Source: Methylobacterium sp. 77 (GTDB lineage Bacteria > Pseudomonadota > Alphaproteobacteria > Rhizobiales > Beijerinckiaceae). From it: 64,000 nt of DNA. The position numbers and the translations under genes are program-made. This document shows positions 55,339-63,507 of the stretch, piece by piece (position 1 is the first letter of the stretch; each line of letters opens with the position of its first letter). Below the pieces are notes generated by a model, which was not told the DNA's origin, ran no database searches, and was given only the letters and a program-made list of their open reading frames with translations. Location: positions 1,396,011-1,460,010 of the forward strand of contig NZ_KB910516.1 in the NCBI RefSeq assembly GCF_000372825.1, in the 5' to 3' direction.

Positions 55339-56961
55339 TCAGCTCCTCAGGCCCGGCGCTTCCTGGCCGGTGCGGGCGACGTATTCGGTGTAGCCGCCGC
55401 CATATTGGTGGGTGCCCTCAGGGGTCAGTTCGAGGACGCGGTTCGAGAGCGCCGCGAGGAAGTGTCGGTCGTGGCTGACGAAGAGCATGGTGCCCTCGTA
55501 GCTCGCGAGCGCCGTGATCAGCATCTCCTTCGTGCCCATGTCGAGGTGGTTGGTGGGCTCGTCGAGGACGAGGAAGTTCGGTGGGTCGAACAGCATCTTG
55601 GCCATCACCAGCCGGGCCTTCTCGCCGCCAGAGAGCACGCGGCAGCGCTTCTCCACGTCGTCGCCGGAGAAGCCGAAGCAGCCGGCCAGCGCTCGCAGAG
55701 ACCCCTGCCCGGCTTGCGGGAAGGTGGCCTCCAGATCCTGGAACACGGTGAGGTCGCCGTCGAGGAGGTCCATGGCGTGCTGGGCGAAGTAGCCGAGCTT
55801 GACGCTGCCGCCGATGGCGATGGAGCCGTCATCGGGCTTGGCCGAGCCCGTCACCAGCTTGAGCAGGGTCGACTTGCCGGCGCCGTTGATGCCCATCACG
55901 CACCAGCGCTCGCGGCGGCGGATCGAGAAGTCGAGCCCCTCGTAGATGCTGCGGCTGCCGTAGCGTTTGTGCACGTTCTTGATGATGACGACGTCGTCGC
56001 CGGAGCGCGGCGCCGGCTGGAACTCGAACGCCACCGATTGCCGGCGCTTGGGGGGCTCCACCCGCTCGATCTTGTCGAGCTTCTTCACCCGGCTCTGGAC
56101 CTGGGCGGCGTGGCTGGCGCGGGCCTTGAACCGCTCGATGAACTTGATCTCCTTGGCGAGCATGGCCTGCTGGCGCTCGAACTGCGCCTGCTGGTGCGTC
56201 TCGTTCAGGGCCCGCTGCTGCTCGTAGAAGACGTAATCGCCGGAAAAGGTGGTGAGGTTGCCGCCGTCGATCTCGATGACCTTGCCGACGATGCGGTTCA
56301 TGAACTCGCGGTCGTGCGAGGTCATCAGCAGCGCGCCCTCGAAGTTCTTGAGGAAGGCTTCCAGCCAGATCAGACTCTCGATGTCGAGGTGGTTGGAAGG
56401 CTCGTCGAGGAGCATCACGTCCGGGTTCATCAGGAGGATGCGGGCCAGCGCCACGCGCATCTTCCAGCCCCCCGACAGCTTGCCGACATCGCCGTCCATC
56501 ATCTCCTGGCTGAAGCTCAGCCCCGCCAGAACCTCGTAGGCCCGGCCTTCGAGGGCGTAGCCGTCGAGTTCCTCGAACCGGGCCTGGACCTCGCCGTAGC
56601 GCTCGACCAGGGCGTCCATCTCGTCCATCCGGTCGGGGTCGGCGAGGCCGGCCTCGATCTGCTTCAACTCGGTGGCCACCGTGCTCACCGGGCCGGCGCC
56701 GTCCATCACGGCGGACACCACGGAACAGCCCGCCATCTCGCCGACATCCTGGCTGAAATAGCCGATGGTGATGCCGCGATCGGTGGCGACCTGGCCCTCG
56801 TCGGGTTCCTCCTCGCCGGTGATCATGCGGAACAAGGTGGTCTTGCCGGCGCCGTTGGGGCCGACGAGGCCGACCTTCTCGCCCTTCTGCAGGGCGGCCG
56901 AGGCCTCGATGAAGACGATCTGCCGACCGTTCTGCTTGCCGATTTTCTCGAGGCGGATCAT
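55339..56961 (-). CDS. ABC-F family ATP-binding protein (YbiT/Uup-like)
   Basis: 540 residues, two ABC modules without membrane domains. Seen: Walker A GPNGAGKTT (about 35-43), signature LSGGW, Walker B MLLDEPSNHLD; a charged P-site-type linker (about 240-310); second Walker A GINGAGKSTL, signature LSGGEKAR and Walker B LVLDEPTNHLD. Known: ABC-F proteins bind the ribosomal E site and relieve stalling or regulate translation. The VGEMAG segment and short linker suggest YbiT-like type rather than EttA. First gene of a short minus-strand unit. Confidence 0.93.
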   Translation of the reverse strand: MIRLEKIGKQNGRQIVFIEASAALQKGEKVGLVGPNGAGKTTLFRMITGEEEPDEGQVATDRGITIGYFSQDVGEMAGCSVVSAVMDGAGPVSTVATELKQIEAGLADPDRMDEMDALVERYGEVQARFEELDGYALEGRAYEVLAGLSFSQEMMDGDVGKLSGGWKMRVALARILLMNPDVMLLDEPSNHLDIESLIWLEAFLKNFEGALLMTSHDREFMNRIVGKVIEIDGGNLTTFSGDYVFYEQQRALNETHQQAQFERQQAMLAKEIKFIERFKARASHAAQVQSRVKKLDKIERVEPPKRRQSVAFEFQPAPRSGDDVVIIKNVHKRYGSRSIYEGLDFSIRRRERWCVMGINGAGKSTLLKLVTGSAKPDDGSIAIGGSVKLGYFAQHAMDLLDGDLTVFQDLEATFPQAGQGSLRALAGCFGFSGDDVEKRCRVLSGGEKARLVMAKMLFDPPNFLVLDEPTNHLDMGTKEMLITALASYEGTMLFVSHDRHFLAALSNRVLELTPEGTHQYGGGYTEYVARTGQEAPGLRS

Positions 56962-57114
56962 GCGCGCATCGTTGTCCTGAGATGTCTCCCGCGGGCCTTA
57001 CGGCATGGCGGCTCCGAGCGGAAGGCAGGGTTCCCGCCATCCTGTGCCGCGCTTGAACAGCGTGGGGGGGATCGCGTATCCACGCTGCTATCCATTCCGA
57101 AGGTCGTCCGCACC

Positions 57115-57615
57115 GTGCCGGTCCAGTCGCTGATCCTCTATCCCGATCCCCGGCTGCGTTTGCGTGCCGAGCCGGTCACCGTGTTTGACGACGGCCTTCG
57201 CCGCGATGCGGACGACCTCGTCGCGGCGCTTGCCCGCGTGTCCGCCATCGGGCTGACCGGGCCGCATGTGGGCTGGCTCGCCCGCGTCGTGGCGCTGCGG
57301 CTCGAGCCCGGCACGCCGGCAACCATCTACGTCAACCCGGAGATCACCTTCGTCTCGCCCGAGACGGCGCCCCAGACCGAGGGCAGCGTCTCGATGCCGG
57401 GTGTGTCCGACACCGTGGAGCGGGCGGCCCGGATACGGATTCGCTACGCCGATCTCGACGGCGCCTTGCATGAGGTCGAGTCGGAGGGGTTCGAGGCAGC
57501 CTGCCTCCAGCACGAGATCGATCAGCTCGACGGCATCTTCTGGATCGAGCGCCTGTCGCGGCTCCGGCGGGAGCGGGCGGTGAAGCGCTATGCCAAGGCG
57601 AGGCGCGCGGCATGA
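57115..57615 (+). CDS. Peptide-deformylase-like protein lacking metal ligands
   Basis: 166 residues from GTG 57115. Fold-family blocks are all present but altered: motif I AIGLTGPHVG (Gln replaced by His), motif II EGSVS (91 is Ser where the metal-binding Cys belongs), motif III QHEIDQLDG (His133 and Glu134 present, second metal His replaced by Gln137). Known deformylases need Cys, His, His for the metal. So activity on N-formyl-Met is unlikely, and a binding or regulatory role is inferred. The stop overlaps the next gene's ATG (ATGA). A housekeeping deformylase must exist elsewhere. Confidence 0.85.
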   Translation: MPVQSLILYPDPRLRLRAEPVTVFDDGLRRDADDLVAALARVSAIGLTGPHVGWLARVVALRLEPGTPATIYVNPEITFVSPETAPQTEGSVSMPGVSDTVERAARIRIRYADLDGALHEVESEGFEAACLQHEIDQLDGIFWIERLSRLRRERAVKRYAKARRAA

Positions 57616-58076
57616 GGCGCGGTCCCCGCATGGGCTATCTGGCGGCCCTGTCCGCCTTTGCCGCGATGGGATGCCTGCACGCCGAGGCGCAGACGGCCAA
57701 GGCTCCCGCACCGCCTTCCGCGCCCGCTTTCTCGCCGCCTGCCGCCGCATTGGCCTCGGCGCCCGCCATCGGCTGCCCGTCCCTGGCCAATCTCCGCCTT
57801 CTCCTGCGCCAGTCGGGCGGTGATGCCAAGAAAGCGGCGGCGACGCTGTCGGATCCCAAGGCCGACCATCTGAGCTGCACCCTGCTCGGACGCGAAACGG
57901 TGAACGCCATCACCGACCACGCGGCGCTCAACGGCAACGATTACGATTGCGTCGGCGTCACCGGGACCAGCGTCTGCTACTGGACCATCGCCGGAACGGT
58001 CGTCCCGGCCGATCCGGCACGCGCGCCCAAGAAGGCACCTCCGGGGAAGACGCCTCCCGCCAAGGCCAAGTCCTGA
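57612..58076 (+). CDS. Exported Cys-containing protein, paralogue of the next gene
   Basis: 154 residues. Signal peptide (MGYLAALSAFAAMGCLHAEAQ), Ala/Pro-rich linker, then a small domain with CPSLANLRLLLRQ, LSCTLLGRETV, NDYDCVGVTGTSVCYWTI, and a Lys/Pro-rich tail. The CxxLxNLRxL pattern, spacing of later cysteines and the final CxW are shared with the protein at 58228, so both belong to one small family, which I cannot name. Likely periplasmic, disulphide-stabilised. Translation is coupled to the deformylase-like gene by ATGA. Confidence 0.62.
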   Translation: MRRGPRMGYLAALSAFAAMGCLHAEAQTAKAPAPPSAPAFSPPAAALASAPAIGCPSLANLRLLLRQSGGDAKKAAATLSDPKADHLSCTLLGRETVNAITDHAALNGNDYDCVGVTGTSVCYWTIAGTVVPADPARAPKKAPPGKTPPAKAKS

Positions 58077-58227
58077 CAATGAAGTCCTGACCGGCGGGCA
58101 AGTACGAGTTGGCAAGAACCGGCGGGCAAGAACCGGCCGAGCAAGAACCGGCCTGCACGAGGCTCCCGATGCGTCGTCATCGCCCTACATCCTCCCGGCA
58201 GTGCTGGGACCGGGAGACGCCGCCGTG

Positions 58228-58533
58228 ATGGGAAAGATGAAATGGGGGGCCGCATTGCTCCTCGCCCTTGCGGGGACGAGCGCGGCACAGGCCGATGAGA
58301 CCGCCGCGCGAGACGTCGTCGCCTGCGAGACCCTGGTCAATCTCCGCGTGCTGATGGGACAGGCGCAGGCCGACCATGCCAGGGCATTGGCCGACCTCGC
58401 GAGCCATCCCGGCTGTCGCAGGATTGCCCGCGTCCGGATCGGCGCGGCAGAGCACCGGGCCATGATCGGCGGGGCTCCATTCGAATGCCTCGCGGTGACG
58501 GACGAGCCAAACTGCCTCTGGGTCATGCCGTGA
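58228..58533 (+). CDS. Exported Cys-containing protein, paralogue of the previous gene
   Basis: 101 residues from ATG 58228; a GTG at 58201 would lengthen it. Signal peptide (WGAALLLALAGTSAAQAD) then CETLVNLRVLMGQ, HPGCRRIARVRIG, PFECLAVTDEPNCLWVM. Four cysteines match those of the neighbour at 57612. Likely a small periplasmic protein from a duplicated gene. Role unknown. Confidence 0.6.
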   Translation: MGKMKWGAALLLALAGTSAAQADETAARDVVACETLVNLRVLMGQAQADHARALADLASHPGCRRIARVRIGAAEHRAMIGGAPFECLAVTDEPNCLWVMP

Positions 58534-58652
58534 GTGGAAATCCGGGACGACGCCGGAGCCACTCGAACTTTCAGACCCAGGGTTCGGCGGAGAATACGGA
58601 TGCGCTTTCCCGCCGATGCGCCCTACCTTCACCGTAACGGGGGGCGAGAATC

Positions 58653-58934
58653 ATGGGCGGAACGGCCGGGGTATGCGGACGACATTCGGCACGCCGCCGA
58701 CTAGGCTTGATCGCCGGTATGGTCGCTGTGGGATTATTGGGAGTTGTATCGCAGGTCCGGGCGGAGGCTCCGATCAAGAGCCCTCAGGATGCGGCCTGCC
58801 GCAATGAGGCACGGGCCAAGGTGTTCATCACGCCGGACCCGCACGCGATCGGTCTCTACGCGATCGGGCGACAGATCTACATGGCCTGCATGGCGCGTTC
58901 GCAACCGAAGGTCGCTCGGCGTCGACGGCGGTAA
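58653..58934 (+). CDS. Small exported protein, unknown
   Basis: 93 residues. A signal-like hydrophobic stretch (RLGLIAGMVAVGLLGVVSQVRAE) precedes a short mature part (CRNEARAKVFITPDPHAIGLYAIGRQIYMACMA) with two cysteines and a basic Arg-rich tail. It resembles small secreted proteins often found in rhizobial genomes; no family named. ATG start uncertain by some codons. Confidence 0.5.
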   Translation: MGGTAGVCGRHSARRRLGLIAGMVAVGLLGVVSQVRAEAPIKSPQDAACRNEARAKVFITPDPHAIGLYAIGRQIYMACMARSQPKVARRRRR

Positions 58935-58941
58935 CCGGCGA

Positions 58942-59151
58942 TCAGACGATACGCGGGGCGCCGATGCGCGCGCGCAGGCGCAGGCGCAGGTTTTCGTTGG
59001 CGGTCGCGTCCGCATCGACGGCAAACATCAGCCGAAGCAGCCGGCTGATCGGGGTCGTACCGTCCTGGACGGCGGCCTCGACCTGGTCCCGGAGCGGCAT
59101 TTGCTCGCAAGAAAACTGAGAATCGAAGCTCGACTGGGCCTGCTGCGCCAT
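58942..59151 (-). CDS. Small protein, unknown
   Basis: 69 residues from ATG 59151, chosen because ACGGA lies upstream at proper spacing; ATGs at 59178 and 59217 would lengthen it. No signal or membrane segment. RDQVEAAVQDGTTPISRLLRLMFAVDADATANENLRLRLRARIG looks like one mixed helix-rich domain. Function unknown. Confidence 0.45.
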   Translation of the reverse strand: MAQQAQSSFDSQFSCEQMPLRDQVEAAVQDGTTPISRLLRLMFAVDADATANENLRLRLRARIGAPRIV

Positions 59152-59309
59152 GGTCAACGTTCCGTCGCTCGGGATCATTTTCCCCGGGCGGTTGGCTACG
59201 CGAAGACGCTCGCCCACGCCAGTCCCTTTCGCCGACTATCCATAGCCGGCGGCCGGTTCTGACGCATTTGTGTCATGTGTGGAATGCAGAGCGCTTCCAG
59301 ACGGGCGAT

Positions 59310-59603
59310 TCAGCGCGGAAAGATCTGAAGCCCGTCATCCGGGAGCAGGTTGCGGGCCGGGCCGCCGGTCTGCTGGCCGCGGCCCTGCTGGTAATAGGGC
59401 AGTTCCGGCCGGCGGTCGTTGTCGCTGCCCGAATCGTATTCCCAGGGCTGATTCCAGGGCGCGCGTCCGCCGACGGTGATGCCGCCGGTGGAATCGATGT
59501 CGCGCGCGACCGGACGCTCACGATACGGACCCGCACCGGCCTCGGCAGCGAGCGGGATTGCCACCATCGTCAGGGCGACCAGGGTGGAGAGAACGGTCTT
59601 CAT
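59310..59603 (-). CDS. Small exported protein, unknown
   Basis: 97 residues. A clear signal peptide (MKTVLSTLVALTMVAIPLAAEAG) and a short, Gly/Arg/Asn/Gln-rich mature part (RDIDSTGGITVGGRAPWNQPWEYDS) without cysteines. Likely periplasmic and partly disordered. No family recognised. The ATG at 59603 was chosen for the signal peptide. Confidence 0.6.
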   Translation of the reverse strand: MKTVLSTLVALTMVAIPLAAEAGAGPYRERPVARDIDSTGGITVGGRAPWNQPWEYDSGSDNDRRPELPYYQQGRGQQTGGPARNLLPDDGLQIFPR

Positions 59604-59744
59604 GGCGAGCCTCGGGAGAGCGAGCCGGATCCGGCTCGAATCGATATCGTGAATCCATAACGGCAAAGGTTGGCCCGGCGTTCCGGCATTCCGTCCCGGC
59701 GCGCCGGGTGGCGGGTCGAGGGCGGCGCTTGAACCGGGGGCCGC

Positions 59745-59783
59745 AAAAAAGAAGCCCGCCGCCCTGCGCGGGGCGGCGGGCTT
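59745..59783 (-). terminator. Strong Rho-independent terminator of the DUF2934 gene
   Basis: On the minus strand, AAGCCCGCCGCCC and GGGCGGCGGGCTT form a perfect 13-bp stem (59752-59764 and 59771-59783) followed by a run of six T (complement of 59745-59750). It begins 19 bases after the stop of the DUF2934 gene. Confidence 0.85.
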
Positions 59784-59801
59784 GAACGGAGCCGCTCGGC
59801 G

Positions 59802-60302
59802 TCAGTGGACGGTCGCGGCGGATTCCATCGAGGCGGCGGCGCGGGGCTTGGCCACACTGCGCGGCTTGGTGGCGGTGCCGGCGCTCGATGCAGTCTTGGC
59901 CGATGCGGTCTTGGCCGAGGCGGACTTGGTGGAGGCAGATTTGGCCGAAGCAGCCTTGGTGGAGGCAGATTTGGTCGCCTCGGGAGCGGCAGGCGCCTTG
60001 GTCGAAGCAGATTTAGATGTGGCGGCCTTGGTCTGGCGCGGGGCGGTCTCGGATTTCTCGGCGACAGCCTTGGCGGCGGTGCCGGCGCTGCGCGAGGCGC
60101 GGGGCTTCAGGGTCTTGGCCGGGCTCGGTGCCATGCTGAGATCGGCGGTCACCGGCTGGACGTAGACCGGGGCCGGAACACTCACCGAGCGCAGCTCGGA
60201 TTCGGCCATCAGCCAATGCTGGTCGGCGCGGCCGAACACTCGGCCCTCGCCTTCCCAGATGTAATAGGCACGCTCGCGCACCTGCTGTTCGAAGGGGTTC
60301 AT
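59802..60302 (-). CDS. DUF2934-domain protein with Ala/Ser/Lys-rich tail
   Basis: 166 residues. N-terminal 40 residues match DUF2934: FEQQVRERAYYIWEGEGRVFGRADQHWLMAE. The C-terminal 85 residues are a low-complexity Lys-Ser-Ala-Thr tail with repeated SASTKAASAKSAS units, like the basic tails of histone-H1-like and DNA-associated proteins. DUF2934 proteins are small and functionally unknown. The tail may bind nucleic acid. Followed by the strong terminator. Confidence 0.8.
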   Translation of the reverse strand: MNPFEQQVRERAYYIWEGEGRVFGRADQHWLMAESELRSVSVPAPVYVQPVTADLSMAPSPAKTLKPRASRSAGTAAKAVAEKSETAPRQTKAATSKSASTKAPAAPEATKSASTKAASAKSASTKSASAKTASAKTASSAGTATKPRSVAKPRAAASMESAATVH

Positions 60303-60386
60303 CCGCGCTCTCCTCGTGGGTGGTGGCCCCGATGGAAGCGGAGGTTGGTTAATCCCCGGTTAATGCTGCGCTGCGGCGAAGCCGGA

Positions 60387-60647
60387 TCAGGCCTTCGAGA
60401 GCCGCCGTGCGTTGGCGCGGACCTTTCGGCGATACCCGGTCAGCACATGTTGGGTCGAGCTTCCCGTCGCCATCAGCATGGCCGCTTCGTTGGCGGCCAT
60501 GATCTTCTCGCTCACCATGCGTTGCGCCTCGGCCTGCGCGGCCGGTCCGCCGAGGGAGAGCTTGGCGAGCCGAAGGCCGATCACCTGCTGCGATTCCATC
60601 GCGAGCAGGGTCGCATCCATGCCGAGCTTCCACCACGCACCGAACAT
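60387..60647 (-). CDS. Small helical protein, unknown (phasin-like in length and helicity)
   Basis: 86 residues from ATG 60647. An N-terminal MFGAWWKLGMDATLLAMESQQVIGLRLAKLSLGG and a second helix SEKIMAANEAAMLMATGSS are amphipathic; basic residues end it (RRKVRANARRLSKA). The pattern recalls short phasin/polyhydroxyalkanoate-associated helices, but no diagnostic motif is seen, so the resemblance is weak. Standalone on the minus strand. Confidence 0.5.
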   Translation of the reverse strand: MFGAWWKLGMDATLLAMESQQVIGLRLAKLSLGGPAAQAEAQRMVSEKIMAANEAAMLMATGSSTQHVLTGYRRKVRANARRLSKA

Positions 60648-60800
60648 GTCGTTCCTCTCAATGCCGACAGGCACAACCGCCGCGCTTATGCCACGCGGTC
60701 GGCCGCCGCCGAAAGGCCGACCTTGGTCGAAAGCCCTTCGTCGCCTCACGATCGCGCGAACGGGCCGAGTCCCGCCAACGTGTTCAGTCGCGAAGATATC

Positions 60801-61205
60801 TCAATCGAAGGAGCGCGATTTCGCCGCCGAACCGCCGAGGCTGATCTTCTTCGGAGCCGAACCGCCGAGGCTGATCTTGCGTGGCGGCGGGGGGGCGGCC
60901 GGATTCGGGGCGGCCGGGCGGGCGGACTTCATCTGCGCCTGGCCATGGACCACCGAGCCGATCTCGCCCGCGACCCGCACGAGGTCGTCCCGCTCGCAGG
61001 CCCGAGCCACCGAGAGTCCGAGCTGGTGCATGTGGCTCTTGCCGTAGAGGTAGACGGCGAGCTTGGCACGGGTGGTGGGAGGGATTTCCGCGAGGATCTC
61101 GGGCAGGTCCTCGGGCTCGGCGCGGTAGACCGCTCCGAGAAGGTCGAGGGAGACCGGGCAGGCCGGATCCGGCTCGGCGCCGCTGGTGGGGTGCGACTGG
61201 GTCAT
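60801..61205 (-). CDS. Small protein with C-terminal tandem decapeptide
   Basis: 134 residues. The first 90 residues look globular (AVYRAEPEDLPEILAEIPPTTRAKLAVYLY, HMHQLGLSVARACERDDLVRVAGEIGSVVHG). The end carries a Pro/Ala linker and the near-exact tandem RKISLGGSAP-KKISLGGSAA, perhaps a docking motif. Start ATG 61205 overlaps the previous gene's stop as ATGA, so the two are coupled. Family unknown. Confidence 0.6.
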   Translation of the reverse strand: MTQSHPTSGAEPDPACPVSLDLLGAVYRAEPEDLPEILAEIPPTTRAKLAVYLYGKSHMHQLGLSVARACERDDLVRVAGEIGSVVHGQAQMKSARPAAPNPAAPPPPRKISLGGSAPKKISLGGSAAKSRSFD

Positions 61206-61615
61206 GGAATACCTGTCTGGCTGGTTGAGTGCTGGGCGAAGGTGCCGGCCGAAAGGGGCTCTCCGGCGGCGAGAGGTTCGGTAGGCGTGGCCCGCTCCCT
61301 GAGGCCGGTCCCGTCCGGGTCCGGCTGAGGAACGGGACGCACCGGACGCTCCGGCTGGAGGCATCCGGTACAGACGGAAGCGATGGCGATGCGGGCGCGC
61401 CGGCTGGCCCGCTCCCATACCGCTTCGCGGGCGGCGCGGGCCCGCGCCACTTCCTCCGCCGAGGGCATTCCGCCCCCCGCGCCGATCTCGGCCGGAGCGG
61501 CGTCGGCGGGCCTGATTCTCAGGAGGAGCGGTTCCTGGGCCAGAACCGGCGATCCCGCAAGGGAGCAGGCGAGAGATAAAGCGGAGATGCGGCAGGCGAG
61601 GATCGTGCGGCCCAT
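61202..61615 (-). CDS. Exported protein, unknown
   Basis: 137 residues. A signal peptide (MGRTILACRISALSLACSLAGSPVLAQ), then a short mature part with helix EEVARARAAREAVWERASRRARIAIAS and CTGC motif, ending in Pro-rich sequence. Likely periplasmic. ATG 61615 chosen for the signal. Coupled by ATGA to the next minus-strand gene. Confidence 0.55.
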   Translation of the reverse strand: MGRTILACRISALSLACSLAGSPVLAQEPLLLRIRPADAAPAEIGAGGGMPSAEEVARARAAREAVWERASRRARIAIASVCTGCLQPERPVRPVPQPDPDGTGLRERATPTEPLAAGEPLSAGTFAQHSTSQTGIP

Positions 61616-61676
61616 CGGCTCCTCGGTCGGGTCGGCAGACCGCCTGTCCATCGGCAGAACGATCGTCGGGACAGGG

Positions 61677-62178
61677 TTAACACGGCCTTAACGCGAAAAC
61701 GACCTGACGCCCGGATTTGCCGAGGGGCCGTTCCTTCTCGTTCCCGGAGCGTTTCGCAACGGGTGCAACGGCAATGCGACGTTGGGCGTCGAGGCCGGCG
61801 CGGTCATACACCGCAGCCGTGATCCGGGGCTTGGACTGCCCCGCGAGCTTACTGGCAGCGTCGGTCAAAGCCCCGTCTCCCCGGCCTCCGTATGGGCGCA
61901 GGCGCGGAGATCTCGGCACCATATACCGGGCGGCAATCCTTCGGACGAAGCTCCATCGCTCCGCGAGCTAGGTACGGTCGATGTTGCCGGTCATGAACGA
62001 TGACGGGACCGGATCGGGCGTCCTCCGTAAGACGCGCCAATTCCTCCAAGACCATCCGGCAGAGCTTCAGGTCGATCGCGATCCACGCCTCGGTCGTCCC
62101 CTCGGTCTTGCCGGGCGTGATCCGCAGGGTCCGGTTCGCATCGATGGTAGCGTCATTCCAGGCCGGCACACTTCGCAT
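61677..62178 (-). pseudogene. Decayed tyrosine recombinase
   Basis: Two minus-strand frames hold halves of an integrase C-terminal domain. One (to about 61,950) has LRITPGKTEGTTEAWIAI and SGPVIVHDRQHRPYLARG, typical before the active-site Arg-His-Arg. The other (61,677 to about 61,880) has GALTDAASKLAGQSKPRITAAVYDR, the end with the Tyr region. The HxxR motif between them is lost, and the frames are shifted. So a prophage-type recombinase once stood here. Confidence 0.6.
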
Positions 62179-62528
62179 TCCCGTCGGTGACGGTGCTCGG
62201 CAGCGGTGCTTCGATGACCGGGTCCGCCGTCGCGAAGGCCTTGCGTGGTCTCTGTCCGGTAATCCTGAACTCGCTGATATCGTCGCCCGACTGCCGACGC
62301 TGGCGGTGCCCCGCGACGATGCAGAACGTCAGCGCTGCCTTGAGAACTGCAAGTGCCATTGAGCCAGCGGCGGGGGCTTTCCGTTCTTCGACCACGCGGC
62401 ATGCCAACGCTTCACGTCGAGGGCATGATGGCACCCGTCAATGCAACGGACATCTCACGAATAAGCAGTCCGTCCCGAATGCCGGGCATCGTCTTCGCGA
62501 TATCCGACGTGATTGGACGGGGGAGCGT
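62179..62528. other. Prophage-scar sequence, no intact gene
   Basis: About 350 bases beside the broken recombinase. Several short frames exist on both strands, none with a start signal and domain. Treated as decayed mobile-element sequence. Confidence 0.45.
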
Positions 62529-62678
62529 TCACGACCAGACCCGCAATATGATCAGCAGCCCCACCGGGACGACGAACATCAGGCCAATGGCCCACTGGAT
62601 GTCGTTCCGCGCGCGCTTCAGTTCGCCCTCCAACGCGACGACGCGCGCCTCCAACGCGCGAAATCTCGCCTCGTCCAT
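62529..62678 (-). CDS. 49-residue coiled-coil plus membrane-helix protein
   Basis: A 49-codon frame. The N-terminal half is one heptad helix (MDEARFRALEARVVALEGEL), the C-terminal half a single transmembrane helix (AIGLMFVVPVGLLIILRV). GGGAGCGAGGA precedes the ATG. This is the build of small phage-associated membrane proteins (holin or spanin accessories) that are common near lysis genes, and decayed lysis genes occur 600 bases away. The function is unproved. Confidence 0.5.
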   Translation of the reverse strand: MDEARFRALEARVVALEGELKRARNDIQWAIGLMFVVPVGLLIILRVWS

Positions 62679-63057
62679 TCCTCGCTCCCTCGCTTCGGTT
62701 CGCAGGCCGCTGGTGAAGCCACGCCGGCCGGATGTCCATGCAGGTGGCTGTACTCATTGTCCGTCGGCATCGGTGCATGGCCCACATCGCTGAGCTTCGG
62801 TCCGGAAGCGCAGCCATAACCCAGCGGTGTCCGGCGTAGGCCAGATCAGCGCGATCGGCATCGAGTGCTTCCATCAAGCCGAACACAGTCGCATCGAGGC
62901 GTTCAACGATTTGCGAAAGCAGTCCAGGGCGACGATCGCTTCAGTCCGCGTCCCGCGCCGCCGGGTCCATCGGCTCAGGATGATGGTCAGTCGCAGGCGC
63001 TGATCATCCCGGCCTTCTATCCCGCCCGAGCCGGCCGGTCGCCGCGCAACTCCCCGA

Positions 63058-63156
63058 TCAGAACGCGAAGCCCGGACCGTACCGGACGGTCAACGTGATC
63101 AGCAGTCCCGTCATCAATCCGATGGCGAATGCCGCTTCGACTGTCCTCTGCTCCAT
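63058..63156 (-). CDS. 32-residue membrane peptide, possible
   Basis: A 32-codon frame MEQRTVEAAFAIGLMTGL-LITLTV followed by a short polar end. The central AIGLM and LLI pattern repeats that of the 49-residue protein, suggesting either a shared origin or chance in a hydrophobic helix. No strong ribosome-binding site. Reported as a candidate only. Confidence 0.3.
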   Translation of the reverse strand: MEQRTVEAAFAIGLMTGLLITLTVRYGPGFAF

Positions 63157-63254
63157 CGTCTTCGCATCCGAGCCACCGCTGGGCGGAGGTGGAGGCAAGG
63201 GCTACGCCGCGCAACTCCCAAAACCGTGAGAAGTGATGGGGCCGCGTCCGCCAC

Positions 63255-63507
63255 CATGACGCCGCTCGGCCTTGCCGCGCTCAGATCGCCCGAAAGCTCA
63301 CCGTGACAGCGTCGGCATGCCGACCATTGGCTTCGGGCACATCACTGGCGTGAAACTCGGGCAGGTGATCGCATAGCACTGGTCCCGGCCGCTCCCGTGG
63401 TCACCCCGTCCGAGGTGCGAGAGTGGCTGCCGGAGGCGGCCGGGGACATGAAGCCGTCATGGGGCTCGCGCTTCGCCTCATGGCTCATGGGGGCCTGGTT
63501 CGGGTAA
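63255..63507 (+). pseudogene. Broken phage lysozyme (GH24-like)
   Basis: One frame has GLAALRS, a second has RDSVGMPTIGFGHITGVKLGQ then a stop at 63,374, and a third has PSWGSRFASWLMGAWFG to a TAA at 63,505. The DSVGxPTIGFGH block is the GH24 (T4-type) lysozyme active-site region and the last part resembles the tail of such lysins. Frameshifts and an internal loss make it nonfunctional. Confidence 0.6.

Noticed and set aside
59802..60060. Repeats in the tail of the DUF2934 protein taken as a CRISPR-like or DNA repeat array
   Set aside because: The units are irregular, in frame and explained by an Ala/Ser/Lys-rich protein tail; no spacers.
62153..62434. A 93-codon minus-strand frame next to the broken recombinase
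   Set aside because: No clear start signal or similarity; could be a piece of the same decayed element, but nothing supports a gene.
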